A stretch of DNA of 64,000 bases, taken from contig OX352313.1 of the NCBI GenBank assembly GCA_947086415.1, positions 14,317,179-14,381,178 on the forward strand, written 5' to 3'. The position numbers were made by a program, and so were the translations under genes. The notes under the pieces were generated by a model. The model saw only the letters and a program-made list of their open reading frames with translations, was not told the origin of the DNA and searched no databases. Shown here piece after piece: positions 43,420-54,297 of this stretch. The DNA comes from Pammene aurita (lineage: Eukaryota; Arthropoda; Insecta; Lepidoptera; Tortricidae). Numbering within the stretch: position 1 is the stretch's first letter; each line of letters begins with the position of its first letter.

Positions 43420-43699
43420 ACAGTGTGCTACGAGTTCTGCGCCGTAGCATACAGTGCGCTACATTCCAGTCGCCCGGTGTAACGAGGTCAAAAACCTCGG
43501 GCATGTGGTAGAGATGATGTGCTACGCCATACACTGCTCTTGGAAGTAAAGTGATGTAGTCCTACCCAGAGCACCTTGAGACAATGTCGTGATAGGCAGT
43601 ATGCTACGAGTGCTACGTCGTAACATAAGTACATGGTGTGTTACTTGCCGGTCGCCCTGCGTGACGAGGTCAACGACCTCCGGGCATGGTCCTTCTTCT
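43420..43699 (-). repeat. Diverged exon-end/intron repeats (GTGCTACG words)
   Basis: Contains GTCGCCC..TGTAACGAGGTC units like those of the exon-10 array, and a decayed match to the exon-11 donor side (GAAGTAAAGTGATGTA ... GCACCTTGAG, 43545-43585). It suggests exon 11 was also partly duplicated before the RTE fragment inserted. Confidence 0.55.
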
Positions 43700-44280
43700 T
43701 CGTCGGTCCTTCATTACTGAGGATCGTGACCACTTGGTTTTGCAGTCCTTGTGATTTGTTTCCATCGGTCTCGATCTCCCGTAGCCCTCACAGCTTGATG
43801 GAGTTTGTCTGAGGTGGCCTTCTTAATTTGGTCAGGCCATCTGGTTGGCGTGGGGCCCTCAGGTCTTTCGCCTTCCACTTTTCCGACCAGGGTATTTTTT
43901 TCTAGGCTTTCATCACCTCTACGCATAACATGACCAAAGTAGGAAAGCAACTGATGTTGGCAGATGGTGGACAAACGTGTTTTAATGCCAAGCTGTGAGA
44001 GAATTGACACATTTGTACGCCGGGCCGTCCAGGATATCGTAAGCATTCGCATCCAGCACCACATTTCGAACGCGTCTATACTCTGTCTTTCTCTGGCAAG
44101 TATTGTACATATTTCTGCTCCGTACATAAAAATTTAGAAGACCAATGCTCTTACTAGGCATGCTTTAGTGTAGAAGCTGATGGCACGGTTTTTCCAGATG
44201 ACTTGGAGGCGGGTCATTGCATCTTTCACCATGGCGATTCGGCGCTTGATCTCTGGGACACAACTTCCATCACTCCGATA
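43700..44280 (-). mobile_element. RTE-like LINE fragment (ORF C-terminus)
   Basis: The minus ORF 43714-44127 reads YGAEICTILARERQSIDAFE, MWCWMRMLTISWTARRTNVS, LLSYFGHVMRRGDESLEKNT and RWPDQIKKATSDKLHQAVRA. Upstream, with frame breaks, it shows the typical preceding LVRALVF segment. 5'-truncated and dead. Confidence 0.88.
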
Positions 44281-44333
44281 TGGTAGACTATGTACTATGC
44301 TACTGGTCTTGGAAGTGAAGTGATGTACCGTAC

Positions 44334-44552
44334 CTGTCCGGGTCCATGGGCTCGAGGTCCCAGGGCGACAGGCGCTCGACCTCGCCGTTGTCCCAGCGCA
44401 CCTTGAGCGCGAGGAAGTTGTTGGCGGCGGCGCGGGCCCAGGCCGCCGCCGCGTCCGGCTCGCCGGGCAGCGGGCCTCCGTCGCCCGCCGCGCCCGACGT
44501 GTTCTCCAGCACCACGCCCGTCCACCACGAGTCGTCGATCATGCAGCGGAAA
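44334..44552 (-). CDS. BRWD3: BRWD3 exon 11: FRCMIDDSWWTG...WDNGEVERLSPWD
   Basis: The exon has 219 nt, phase 2 to 2. It reads FRCMIDDSWWTGVVLENTSG, an insect-type Ala/Gly/Pro insert, then ALKVRWDNGEVERLSPWDLE and PMDPD. It matches the FRSMIDDAWWFG...CWDNGD.E.MSPWDME core of the cryptic-Tudor region. The acceptor is TTCCCCAG and the donor GTACGG. Decayed matches to the donor side lie near 43540-43585. Confidence 0.92.
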
Positions 44553-44639
44553 CTGGGGAACAAAATAACAATAGTAGATTGTGTAACAAGGGAGCAAAAT
44601 GAAATATTTACGGCGAGGGCGTGTATTGAATCCCAAACG

Positions 44640-45100
44640 AAGCGATGGAGTCTATAATAGAATCCCGAGCGTAGCGAGGGATTCTTAAGTAGACTCCTAA
44701 GCGTAGTGAGGGATTCAAGTGTTAACGCCCAAGGTGAAAATACTTTTGCTCCTATGTGGCACATACTGCTTTTCACACCACCTTAGAGAAAATATATTTT
44801 TTATTGCTGAATCATATTTATTTTAACTTTATATGTGCTTCTAATGTGCTTCCTGATTATAATTAATCGATTAATTCAATAACAAATATGTTTTTAATGA
44901 CGGACTAGCTGAAAGAAATGCTAATGTCCTAGAACAGAAAAGTGCCACTTTCTTCCCTCCTAGCAGGGAAGAAAAAGCCCGTATACGATTAGGTGGTGTG
45001 AAAACTATTTTAAACAAAGAAGAACCGCTAGCAGCAGGGCACACCGCGCGCAGGCGCGCTGCCGTGGCGTAAGGCCGCTCGTGAAAATGATCATCGTAAA
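44640..45100. other. Intron without recognised genes
   Basis: Contains two GAGCGTAGCGAGGGATTC-like words near 44660-44720 and otherwise plain intron. Confidence 0.5.
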
Positions 45101-45102
45101 TT

Positions 45103-45300
45103 GAAAGAGCTCAAAGAGGACCCAGTGTGTTGACGATGAGGGATCTTCTTGTTCCTTTAGTCGTCAACACAGTGAATCCTCCTTTTTGTAAAGGGTCGGC
45201 AACGCGCATGTGACTCCTTTGGAGTTGCAGGCGTCCATAGGTTACGGTAGCTGCTTACCATCAGGCGGGCCGTATGCTTGTTTGCCACCGTCGTGGTATA
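45103..45300. repeat. GTGGCAAACAAGCATACGGC family, short copy
   Basis: AAAGAGCTCAAAGAGGACCC to CTTGTTTGCCACCGTCGTGG, followed by poly-A. Confidence 0.8.
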
Positions 45301-45469
45301 AAAAAAAAAAAAAAAATTGATCGAAACAGGTGGAGCAAAAATCGACTTAAATTACGCGAGTAACCCGTTATAAATATTTTTAATAAAAAAAGAACCGACT
45401 CCACTTATAATTTACAATGGGACCAACTGTGAAGTTGTCTTTCAAACAAAAAAAGAGTTTTTAATACAA

Positions 45470-45660
45470 TTGCTCAAAAACCTTACTTTATGTAGCTGCA
45501 AATCGTGCGTAAAGTTTGATTTTATACACTAGTGCTAAAAAGTAATCTGATCTGCAAATCGTGCGTAAAGTTTGATTTTATGCACTAGTGCTAAAAAGTA
45601 ATCTGATCTGCAAATCTTGCGTAAAGTTTGATTTTACGCACGATTTGCAGATCAGAATTT
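45470..45660. repeat. Tandem 60-bp repeat (about 2.7 units)
   Basis: CTGCAAATCGTGCGTAAAGT occurs near 45490, 45557 and 45607; the last unit ends in the inverted ACGCACGATTTGCAGATCAG. Confidence 0.85.
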
Positions 45661-45689
45661 TAAATAAATGAGTTTTATGCGAGACTCGC

Positions 45690-46480
45690 TTATAAATGAC
45701 CTACCTGAACTACGCGCGATTGGGCATAAAGGAGTATTATGCGAGACCCAATAGTATTACTTGAACAAGACATTTTAAATTGACCAATGAGAACACTTCA
45801 CTATATTAAATCTACCAATCACAACACATATCGGAGTTAATCGGAACGCTAGATACTTTTTGGTGCGTATACTGTGTAAATAATTAAGTCCTAAAAAAAA
45901 CATTGTATTTAATATCAACCAATCAGAATACAGTAATGTTAAAATAGACCAATCAGGAAACGCAATTTATTTCTCAAAACATGAGGTGTTTTTTAGTTCC
46001 TACTTCACAATCATTAAAAAAGATTAAATTTTTTGGGAAACGCTTTAAAGTGTGTTTAAACTGTTTAAAGAGCTAATTATACCGTCGTCTGTGGCATTTA
46101 TTCGCGGTATTTATATTTTGTATCTATGTCAAAGAAGTTAAAAAAATTAAAAGACCGTCAAGTTATACCATAATTTCACCTTAGTTTAGTTGAAGTGCGT
46201 AAATAGTAAGTATTTTTATGACATTTTCTCGCAATCGAAGTGAAACATTGTATGCATTACTCTGGTATGGCCTACTTTAGACCCTTGTCAAACAATAATC
46301 TACTATTATTTCAATGTAGTTTTTTCGCAATTGTATTAAAAAACGTTGTTCGACACACGTGCAGAAGTGTCATTTTCACTCGTCCCGAGTCTTGACCCTC
46401 GCCTCTCGGCTCGGGCCAAGTAACCTTGGTACACCTGCAATATGACATACTTCTCGCACTTGTATCGAAAACTACTATTT
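45690..46480. other. Intron without recognised genes
   Basis: AT-rich. The CCAATCA / GACCAATGAG words recur (45780-45960). No ORF or RNA was recognised. Confidence 0.5.
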
Positions 46481-46779
46481 CAAAATCAGTTCAGCCGTCT
46501 TCCAATAATCGGTGTACATAAAAAAACAAAGATCCCGATGAATTGAGAACATCCTCCTTAGAAATCTTGAAGTCGGTTGATAATAGCAGAAGTTCGTAAC
46601 ACGTCGCAGAAGCGAAACCATGGACGGATCACGGTCATACTAAAGTAATGTTAATATAATTAACTTCATTATGTCCACATTATAAACCAGCGATAAACAC
46701 TTCTTTATTCGTACAATATTCTCGTAAGCTTGAAATAGGTTTCTACTAGTACACATAGAATGAAAGAGTGCTTAGACAG

Positions 46780-46872
46780 TTGTGATAGTGTGCTACAAGT
46801 GCTACGCCGTAGCATGTATTATGCGCTACGTACCGGTCGTCTTGCGTAACGAGATAAATGAGCTTGTCATAT
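46780..46872 (-). repeat. Outlying exon-10 intron-unit copy
   Basis: The GTGCTACGCCGTAGCAT and CGTACCGGTCGTCTTGCGTA words of the exon-10 array recur here. The element at 46873-47645 separates them from the main array, so that element inserted into a pre-existing array. Confidence 0.7.
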
Positions 46873-47645
46873 AAAGACTGTGTACGATAAAATCCGGACA
46901 TGCTTGATCTGGTATATCTTTTTTTCGGTACCACATATTCAAGCATTTCTTTTATTTTAATAATCTGGAATTATAGTAATATATACAAAAAATAGAATCA
47001 TATTACAATTTTATGGGCTTGTGTGAGTTTTTGCCAAATATATTCCATCATATCTTGAATTTTTTGTCCAGCCTTTTTTGATAATCTTCACTCACTTCCT
47101 GCTACAATGCCACAATTGTATTTATATTTTCACAAGCTGTTTAATACTCATTAGAATGTTATCTTACAAAAAAAAATACGATTTGAAACTCTTTTCTACT
47201 TGAGGCAGTCAGGAAGACTTTGTACTCCAAGCACTAAAAGTAGTTTTTATATGGGAGGCATATTTTTGTAAAAAAGTCAAGCTCACCAAAGCTAGAACAC
47301 CTCAGAATTATTTACATCTAAGTACAATTAGAAAAATGTAAGCTATTATGAAAAGAGAATGTAATAAGGTATAATTTTGTTTATCTAATAAAGAATAAAA
47401 AACTATTTTTCACAGGAAAATTTGGTTAACACTGTCAGAACACCGAGGACAAAAAAATATAGGCACTGTGGAATATATAGTCATCAAAGTCACAGATAAC
47501 GTAACGTTATATTATGTTTGTAATTTTATTATGTAGCTTGATCACCACAAATTATTTAAAAAAAGTGTTGCTTGAATATGTGGTACCGAAAAAAAGATAT
47601 ACCAGATCATGCATGTCCGGATTTTATCGTACACAGTCTTTATTT
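46873..47645. mobile_element. TIR element, 75-bp inverted ends
   Basis: Inverted ends of about 75 bp (46873-46947 and 47571-47645) surround AT-rich sequence without an ORF. It is a non-autonomous DNA element that interrupts the exon-10-derived array. Confidence 0.8.
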
Positions 47646-48207
47646 AGGTAGGAGTGCTACGCCACACATGAACCGTACTTTACGTACCGATCGCCCTGCG
47701 TCCAACCGGGCGCGCAACCCGCGCTATACTGCTACCGCAGCACTCTAAGATAACATCAAGCATACCATTGTAGACCACCACGATGCTATCGCCGCTTGGC
47801 GCGATTGCGTCACGCGGTGAATGACCTCGGGCATGTTGACAGATGTGCTACGCCGTAGCATATATGATGCACTACGCACCGGTCGTCTTGCGTAACGAGG
47901 TCAAAGACCTCGAGCATTTCATAGGCGATGTGCTACGTACCGATCGCCCTGCGTCCAACCGCGCGCGCAACCCGCGCTATACTGCTGTCGAAGCACCAGG
48001 AAATCAAAAACATCAAGCATATCACAGTAGATCACCACGATACTGTCGCCGTCTGGCGCATTTGCGTCACGAAGTGAATGACCTCGGGTATGTTGACAGA
48101 TGTGCTACGCCGTAGCATGTACGATGCGCTACGTACCGGTCGTCTTGCGTAACGAGGTCAATAGCCTCGAGCATTTGATAGGCGATGTGCTACGCCATAC
48201 ATGTGCC
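47646..48207 (-). repeat. Tandem duplications of exon-10 3' end
   Basis: The exon-10 end plus donor (ACGTAC) recurs at 47935-47940 and 47682-47687, giving offsets of 273 and 253 bp from the true donor. Each unit holds a decayed exon segment coding YHD.P..., Q.Y and GDR-like residues, then intron with a second, related half unit (GTGCTACGCCGTAGCAT type). The copies carry indels and cannot replace the exon. Confidence 0.82.
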
Positions 48208-48213
48208 ACGTAC

Positions 48214-48440
48214 CGATCGCCCTGCGTCCAACCGCGCGCGCAACCCGCGCTATACTGCTGTCGAAGCACCAAGAAATCTATAACATCAGGCATATCATGG
48301 TAGACCACCACGATGCTGCCGCTGCCCGGCGCGGTGGAGGCGCCGGCCGGCCGGGGCAGGGAGCACGCGAGCCGCACGCACGCCACCCGCGGCGGTTTGA
48401 TAGCGTACTTGATGCCCACTACTTTAGCAGCTTCGCAGTC
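48214..48440 (-). CDS. BRWD3: BRWD3 exon 10: VVGIKY...YHDMPDVIDFLVLRQ
   Basis: The exon has 227 nt, phase 0 to 2. It contains KVVGIKYAIKPPRVACVRLA, then IVVVYHDMPDVIDFLVLRQQ and YSAGCARGWTQGDR. This is the highly conserved KVVGI(K/R)Y...YHDMPDVIDFLVLRQ segment, ending with the GDR that joins FR(S/C)MIDD of the next exon. The end is set by GTACGT at 48213; an earlier GTATAG would drop the WxxGDR residues. The acceptor is CTTTCAG. An RTE retrotransposon sits only about 42 bp upstream of this acceptor. Confidence 0.92.
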
Positions 48441-48482
48441 CTGAAAGAAAATGATGTTATTTATTTGCGGTATATTACGGAT

Positions 48483-50086
48483 AGCTTCTGGGCGAGATAG
48501 AGGGCTTTTATGGACAGCTATACACATCAACTAGGAGACCTGAAGTTAGTCTGGCGGAAGACCCTAGAGCTAGACTGACCCGACATTATACCGAAGATAT
48601 CCCGGACATCAGCCTGTACGAGATTAGAATGGCTCTTAAACAGCTCAAAAACCAAGGCACCTGGTGAAGACGGAATTACAGCCGAACTTCTGAAGACGGG
48701 TGGTAAACCCGTCCTTATGGCCCTTCAGAAGTTGTTCGACTCCGTTTTACTGGAAGGGAGAACGCCTAAGGCATGGAACAGAGGTGTGGTGGTACTGTTC
48801 TTCAAAAAGGGTGATAAGGGTGAGCCATGTCTATAAGCTGTTTTCAAGTCATTACGAACCGTCTCGCACGCAGGCTAGATGACTTCCAGTCTCCCGAACG
48901 AGCCGGTTTCCGAAGAGGCTTTAGTACCGTAGACCACATCCATACGCTCCGTCAGGTAATACAGAAGACTGAGGAGTATAACCTGCCCCTCTGCTTAGCG
49001 TTCGTGGACTACGAGAAAGCCTTCGATTCGATCGAAACCTGGGCTGTACTACAATCTCTCCAAAGGTGCCAAGTAGACTATCGCTATATCGAAGTGCTGA
49101 AGGGTTTGTACGAGAACGCCAGTATGTCAGTCCGACTCCAGGACCAGAACTCGAAGCCTATTCCGTTGCAGCGGGGACTCAGGCAAGGAGATGTTATTTC
49201 TCCTAAACTGTTTACCGCTGCACTGGAGGATGTCTTCAAGACTATGGACTGGAGAAGGCTAGGCATCAACATAAACGGCGAGTACATCACTCACCTTCAG
49301 TCTTGGCTGAGACCATGGAGGATTTGAGTACAATGCTCGATGACCTCAGTAAAGCCTCCGAGCGAGTTGGTCTAAAGATGAACATGGATAAGACGAAGAT
49401 CATGTCAAATGCCCATGTAGCACCAACTCCCGTTGCAATCGGAGACTTTACACTCGAAGTAGTGGACGACTATTTATACCTAGGACAGACTGTCCAGTTA
49501 GGTAGATCCAACTTCGAGAAAGAGGTTAATCGACGAATCCGACTCGGTTGGGCAGCGTTCGGGAAGCTGCGGCACATCTTTTCGTCCAATATTCCGCAGT
49601 GTCTAAAGACGAAAGTCTTTGACCAGTGTGTGTTGCCAGTGATGACATATGGCACTGAAACGTGGTCGCTTACTATGGGCATCATAAGAAGGCTCAAAGT
49701 CACCCAAAGGGCAATGGAGAGGGCTATGCTTGGAGTCTCTCTGCGTGATCGCATCAGAAATGAGGTCATCCGCAGCAGAACCAAAGTAACCGATGTAGCC
49801 CTCCGAATTGCTAAACTGAAGTGGCAGTGGGCGGGGCACATTGCACGTAGAACCGATGGCAGTTGGGGCGGAAAGGTTCTTGAGTGGCGACCACGAACCG
49901 GAAGGCGCAGTGTCGGTAGACCCCCCCCCCCCCCCCCCCCCCCCCCAATGTGGACTGATGACCTGGTAAAGGTCGCGGGAGTCCGCTGGATGCGGATGGC
50001 GCAGGACCGGTCATTGTGGCACTCTTTGGGGGAGGCCTATGTTCAGCAGTGGACGTCTTTCGGCTGATATGATGATGATGATGATG
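48483..50086 (+). mobile_element. RTE-like LINE with 11-bp TSD, FADD motif deleted
   Basis: ATATTACGGAT lies at both sides (48472-48482 and 50087-50097), and the 3' end has the GATGATGATG repeat typical of RTE. ORF part 1 (48827-49327) has RAGFRRGFSTVDHIHTLRQV, LAFVDYEKAFDSIETWAVLQ and GLRQGDVISPKLFTAALEDV. It runs into YITHLQ and then out of frame. Part 2 (49303-50067) resumes AETMEDLSTMLDDLSKASER and reads to the end. The few bases that should code FADD(I) are missing. A run of about 27 C at 49921 adds a Pro tract. Confidence 0.93.
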
Positions 50087-50097
50087 ATATTACGGAT

Positions 50098-51080
50098 GTG
50101 GTTGATACATGACTAGTACAAGGTTAAATCTACGCTAAATTTTACCGTCGTGATCCCAATGCAGACACTAAGGAAATGGCTCATTGGTGATAAGGTCGCC
50201 GGGGTATAGGATTCCCAATAGTAGACGCCCTGTGAGGCGAAAGTTGAAGGCGTAATGCCGTATTGTAAGAGGTCCGTAAGAGGCCCAGTGCAATACATAC
50301 ATACATCACACGGATGTGCTATATCAGTAAAGATAAAAACCCACATCATGGATGGTTTTCCTTTTATTATTTTCCTATACTTTTCACTAAAGGCATTTCT
50401 ATTTTAACTTGTAGTTTATAGCACGACTTAAGTCGTGTTTCAGTAACATCTAACCGTCACATTCCTGACATTGACCGTGAGTTTTGTGACGATTGCTAAT
50501 CGGCCGTTAATGGTACAGTCGCCATCAAATATATCGGAGCAGCCAGGGTACTTAAAAATATCTCAACATGCACTTTATCGCCTTGACAGTAGAGGCGTTG
50601 TTCATATATTTGTGACCACCTTGGCTGCTCCGATATATCTGATGGCGATTTACTTTACCATATAGTATAGATTTGACATATCCAATAAGAAATGTTTTTA
50701 AGCAACAGTGCCCTTAGCGTATTTATAGTATTATATTGGATCAATTACATCCGTATTAATAAAATATTGAGCTTACGTATATTTGCGCGTTCTCCCATGG
50801 CCTGTCTCGCGGCAAAACCGGATACAAGTCTTTTTCCGAAACCGCTTCCAGATATTTTTGATGACCCTGAAATTTACATAACATTAAAAACAAAATAAAT
50901 ATATTGCAGGAAGATTTATTTAGTACAGAATGAATCGAGTAAATGTTATGACAAGCATTTTCATTTCATATCTTACTCTTGTGGGCGAGCCAATATGGGC
51001 AAAAATGCAATTTCGAAAATCTGTGAAGGAACCGAGATAACCGGCGTACACGACGTACGGCATACGACAGTTAAAGTAGA
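50098..51080. other. Intron, mostly unassigned
   Basis: Apart from the MITE at 50514-50653 nothing is recognised. The minus frame 50113-50349 (YGITPSTFASQGVYYWESYT) resembles a repeated sequence but I cannot name it. Confidence 0.4.
50514..50653. mobile_element. Hairpin MITE, TACAGTCGCCATCA family, copy 2
   Basis: Same inverted arms as the element at 8115-8229, with a slightly longer loop. Confidence 0.8.
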
Positions 51081-51081
51081 G

Positions 51082-51516
51082 ATGTGCCGACTACGGTTTT
51101 GGCCGACTAGCCGACTAGTCGGCAGTCAGTTGGCCGACTAGTCGGCGTAGCCAACTATGGTCTTCGCCTAAGTTCGGGCGTAATCGGGAACGTTAAAGTA
51201 TTAAAGTTTTATTTTAGCCAATTAATAATTTACCCAGTGTGGTAAAAGTTTTAATTTTTCTTAACTTGATTGATAGTTAATTTGTTCATAATAAATAATA
51301 TAACCTGGTTAGGTTTTAAAATTATACATATAAGTTGCTCTTGTTGTGATTCTAAACTTAAAATAAAGAAATTTGATTAAATGATGGTAGTTTTTTTTAT
51401 TTCCTTACTTTTTTGGAAGATCTAGGCAACCGACTATTCGGCTCATTTTGCCGACTAGTCGCCGACTATAAATGTGACCGGATAGTCGGCTTTCCCGACT
51501 AGTCGGCACATCTCTA
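51082..51516. mobile_element. TIR element built from CCGACTAGTCGG palindromes
   Basis: Ends AGAGATGTGCCGACTA and TAGTCGGCACATCTCT are inverted. The self-complementary word GCCGACTAGTCGGC and variants recur about eight times near both ends. No ORF. Confidence 0.8.
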
Positions 51517-51582
51517 AGATAAAGGCACTAGTGTTTTATATCTTCCTATATCTATATGGTGCAAAAACGATTTTTTTTAATA

Positions 51583-52018
51583 CCACGACGGTGGCAAACA
51601 AGCATACGACCCGCCTGATGGTAAGCAGCTACCGTAACCTATGGACACCTGCAACTCCAAAGGAGTCGCATGCGCGTTGCCGACCCTTTACAAAAAGGAG
51701 GATTCACTGTGTTGATGGCTAAAGGAACAAGAAAGGTCCCTCATCGTCAACACACTGGGTCCTCTTTGAGCTCTTTGGCAACCTTACTCACCAGCAGGAA
51801 CACAACACTATGAGTAGGGTCTAGTGTTATTTGGCTGTGGTTTTCTGTAAGGTGGAGGTACTTCCCCAGTCGGGCTCTGCTCCAGATTTGAGCGCAATGA
51901 CATTCGCTGAACGTGCCCTACCACACTTAGCGAGATGCCATTCGCAGTGGCCATACCTCTCTTTTGGCGTAGTTTAAGGACATACCCAAGTCCGGACGTA
52001 GTTTAAGGACACACCCCG
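51583..52018 (-). repeat. GTGGCAAACAAGCATACGGC family, long copy
   Basis: Nearly the same extent as 31678-32118 in reverse orientation, ending ACATACCCAAGTCCGGACGT. Confidence 0.85.
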
Positions 52019-52067
52019 GGTCCTAAAAACGTTGAATAGTTTTAAAGAATAAAGAACTGAATTCACT

Positions 52068-52375
52068 TAGACTCTTAGACTTTTCCAAGACCAAATTCCC
52101 GACCTACCGTAAAAAATACTTATACTATAGATATAGGTGTGTCTATAATGTTTAAAGAGTTTCCTCGATTTCTCCAGGATCCCATCACCAGATTCTGACC
52201 TGATGTCACTGGGAGAAACCATAGAAATCTAAAGTAATGTCAGTGGGAGAAACCGTCAAGTATACCCTTTTAAAAAATCCAAATTGGTCCAGCTGTCTTC
52301 GAATAATCGGTGAACATACATAAAAAAAAAAAAAAAACAAAAGCAACACAGATCCCGACGAATGAGAATAAGAAT
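52068..52375. repeat. AACCGACTTC-family repeat
   Basis: Contains TTTCCTCGATTTCTCCAGGA and AAATTGGTCCAGCTGTCTTC; degraded, with a small internal duplication (GTCA(C/G)TGGGAGAAACC). Confidence 0.75.
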
Positions 52376-52754
52376 AAAACATTTGTTTGTGACGCTTAAT
52401 ACATTACATTGAGAAACAATAACAATGAACGTGCATCACAAAATGGACCCAACTCGGCATAATGCCAGCTTAAAAACCGGCGCTGGTCTTCCGTAGGGCC
52501 CATTCGGCGACGCCACGACAGATAACACAATATTACTCAAAACCACAAAAATTACACAAAACGAGAACATGAAAAACAAACACACACTTATTTATTTACG
52601 TTATTCATGAACGCAACCATTCCACATCAATGTCAATGTTAGCGATTTCCTCACTTGCCGCAGTGACAGTTTACAGTTACAGTGAAAGCGTCCGAAAGTG
52701 GCAGCCCCGTGGCGAGAGGTCTAGCTGTCATAATCCCCCAATCACGTTTAACCT

Positions 52755-53226
52755 TTTTTAGGGTTCCGTACCTCGAAAGGTAAAAACGGAACCCTTATAG
52801 GATCACTTTGTTGTCCGTCTGTCTGTCTGTCTGTCAAGACCATTTTTGTCAGGAACGCGTGGAGGTATCAAGCTGAAATTTATATCAAATACTCAAGTCT
52901 ACTGTCCCTTGGAGCTGTGAAACAATCAAACTTCTAGGCCAACGCAATCAAAAGATACAGCCGTTTATGCCGTAAATTTCCGCAATTTCGAAACTCGCAA
53001 GGGAATCAAAACCTACAGGGTACTTCCCGTGAACTCAGAATCTTGAAATTTGGTACGAAGCAACGTCTTATAGCACAGATAAAGGAAAAATTGCGAAAAC
53101 AGTAAATTTTTACTTACATCATATAATAAATTATTTTTAATAATTTTAAAGTTACTACCCCTATATACCTACAGGTTTGTACGGAACCCTCGGTGCGCGA
53201 GTCCGACTCGCACTTGACCGGTTTTT
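52755..53226. repeat. AGGGTTCCGTA-family repeat 4
   Basis: TTTAGGGTTCCGTACCTCGA to GTCCGACTCGCACTTGACCG. Confidence 0.85.
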
Positions 53227-53330
53227 TATTTTATTGGTTGATTTAGTCAGCTCTGGTGCCCCCACCTGGAATTTCGAAATTCCTCATTAAGAACCTCCTC
53301 CCTCGAAATGTTGTAAGATAATGCACTCAC

Positions 53331-53538
53331 CACTCTGAAGTACACGACGGCATCCCCCATCTGCGGGTGGTAGGGCGCCTTGCGCGGCGACACGGCCGTG
53401 AGCCACTCGCCGGGCCGGTACAGCTCCGGCAGCTCGGCCGGCGCGCCGGCGCCGGAGCCGGACCCGGAGCCGGACCCGGCCGCGCCCGCCGGCCCGGCGC
53501 TGGCCGCTGCCGGACGCTTCGGGGCGGACACGCTGGGA
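53331..53538 (-). CDS. BRWD3: BRWD3 exon 9: start of cryptic-Tudor-like module
   Basis: The exon has 208 nt, phase 2 to 0. A Pro/Ala/Gly/Ser-rich start (SAPKRPAAASAG, then GSGSGSGSGAG) leads into LPELYRPGEWLTAVSPRKAP and YHPQMGDAVVYFRV. The PQMGDEVVYFR signature opens the Tudor-like fold that precedes the bromodomains in PHIP/BRWD. The acceptor is ATACAG and the donor GTGAGT. In relatives the sequence continues GHE.Y...V; that continuation is not in this exon. Confidence 0.9.
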
Positions 53539-53599
53539 CTGTATCTACGTACAAAAGATGATTTTCACTTCTCATGCTCGCAAAGTTCGACTTTAAGTT

Positions 53600-54110
53600 G
53601 CACGACATAAAATCGCTTTTTAAGCTCTAGTGCATAAAGTCAAATTTCCTTTTAAAACTAAGATAATGAGGCTCGACAGCCAAACACAGTCAAAATATAT
53701 TGCACAATTTAATTGAGCTTGTTATTTTATTTTATTCTTGCTATAATTGAATAGTAAGTAGAGTGTAAAACTCGTCCATAAAACCCCTTTTACACTCGAC
53801 TTTATATCAATCCTCCCTTGGATGGATAAACGCCTCGCGTAAAATGGAGCGTTTTATGCACGTGTTGTACAGTCTGCTATAGATGTTGCCCATGCCACGC
53901 AGTAATCGCATCAAGCGAGGGTAGGAATCGCCATTTATATTCTGGTATAGTACGCCCACGAGGTTCTAGACTTACTATTGACTTAATAATAATTTCAGTT
54001 TCGCGTCATACAAAACCAAGCGACGTGGATTCACGCATAAGCGGCGCCGCCTGGTAAGCAAAATAATGGTAGTCTCCGTTCAGGAAGTTCTAGAAGACAG
54101 TAACAAGTGT
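53600..54110. other. Intron 8, unassigned
   Basis: Only a small inverted pair GAGTGTAAAA / TTTTACACTC (53761-53802) stands out. Confidence 0.5.
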
Positions 54111-54118
54111 TAACATAC

Positions 54119-54205
54119 CTTCGAGCAGCCACGGGGCGTCGCCTAGCGCGGGTGGGCGGGGCCAGAGCTGCGCCCGCCTCCCAGTCAGAATATGCAGACG
54201 ACGAA
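54119..54205 (-). CDS. BRWD3: BRWD3 exon 8: SSSS-YSDW motif
   Basis: The exon has 87 nt, phase 2 to 2. It reads SSSSAYSDWEAGAALAPPTR then ARRRPVAAR. The SSSSxYSDW motif is conserved in BRWD/PHIP. The acceptor is TCCTCAG and the donor GTATGT. Confidence 0.85.
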
Positions 54206-54297
54206 CTGAGGACACAACCATGGTTTTGATTATTCGTATAGAAGAAACGGTGACACACACAAGAGTATTCTATAGACATCTGTCAGTCGTTTCAAAT

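Noticed and set aside
48214..48256. Earlier donor GTATAG at 48255 for exon 10
   Set aside because: It would remove the conserved WxxGDR residues. The GTACGT at 48213 gives GDR-FRCMIDD across the junction in correct phase.
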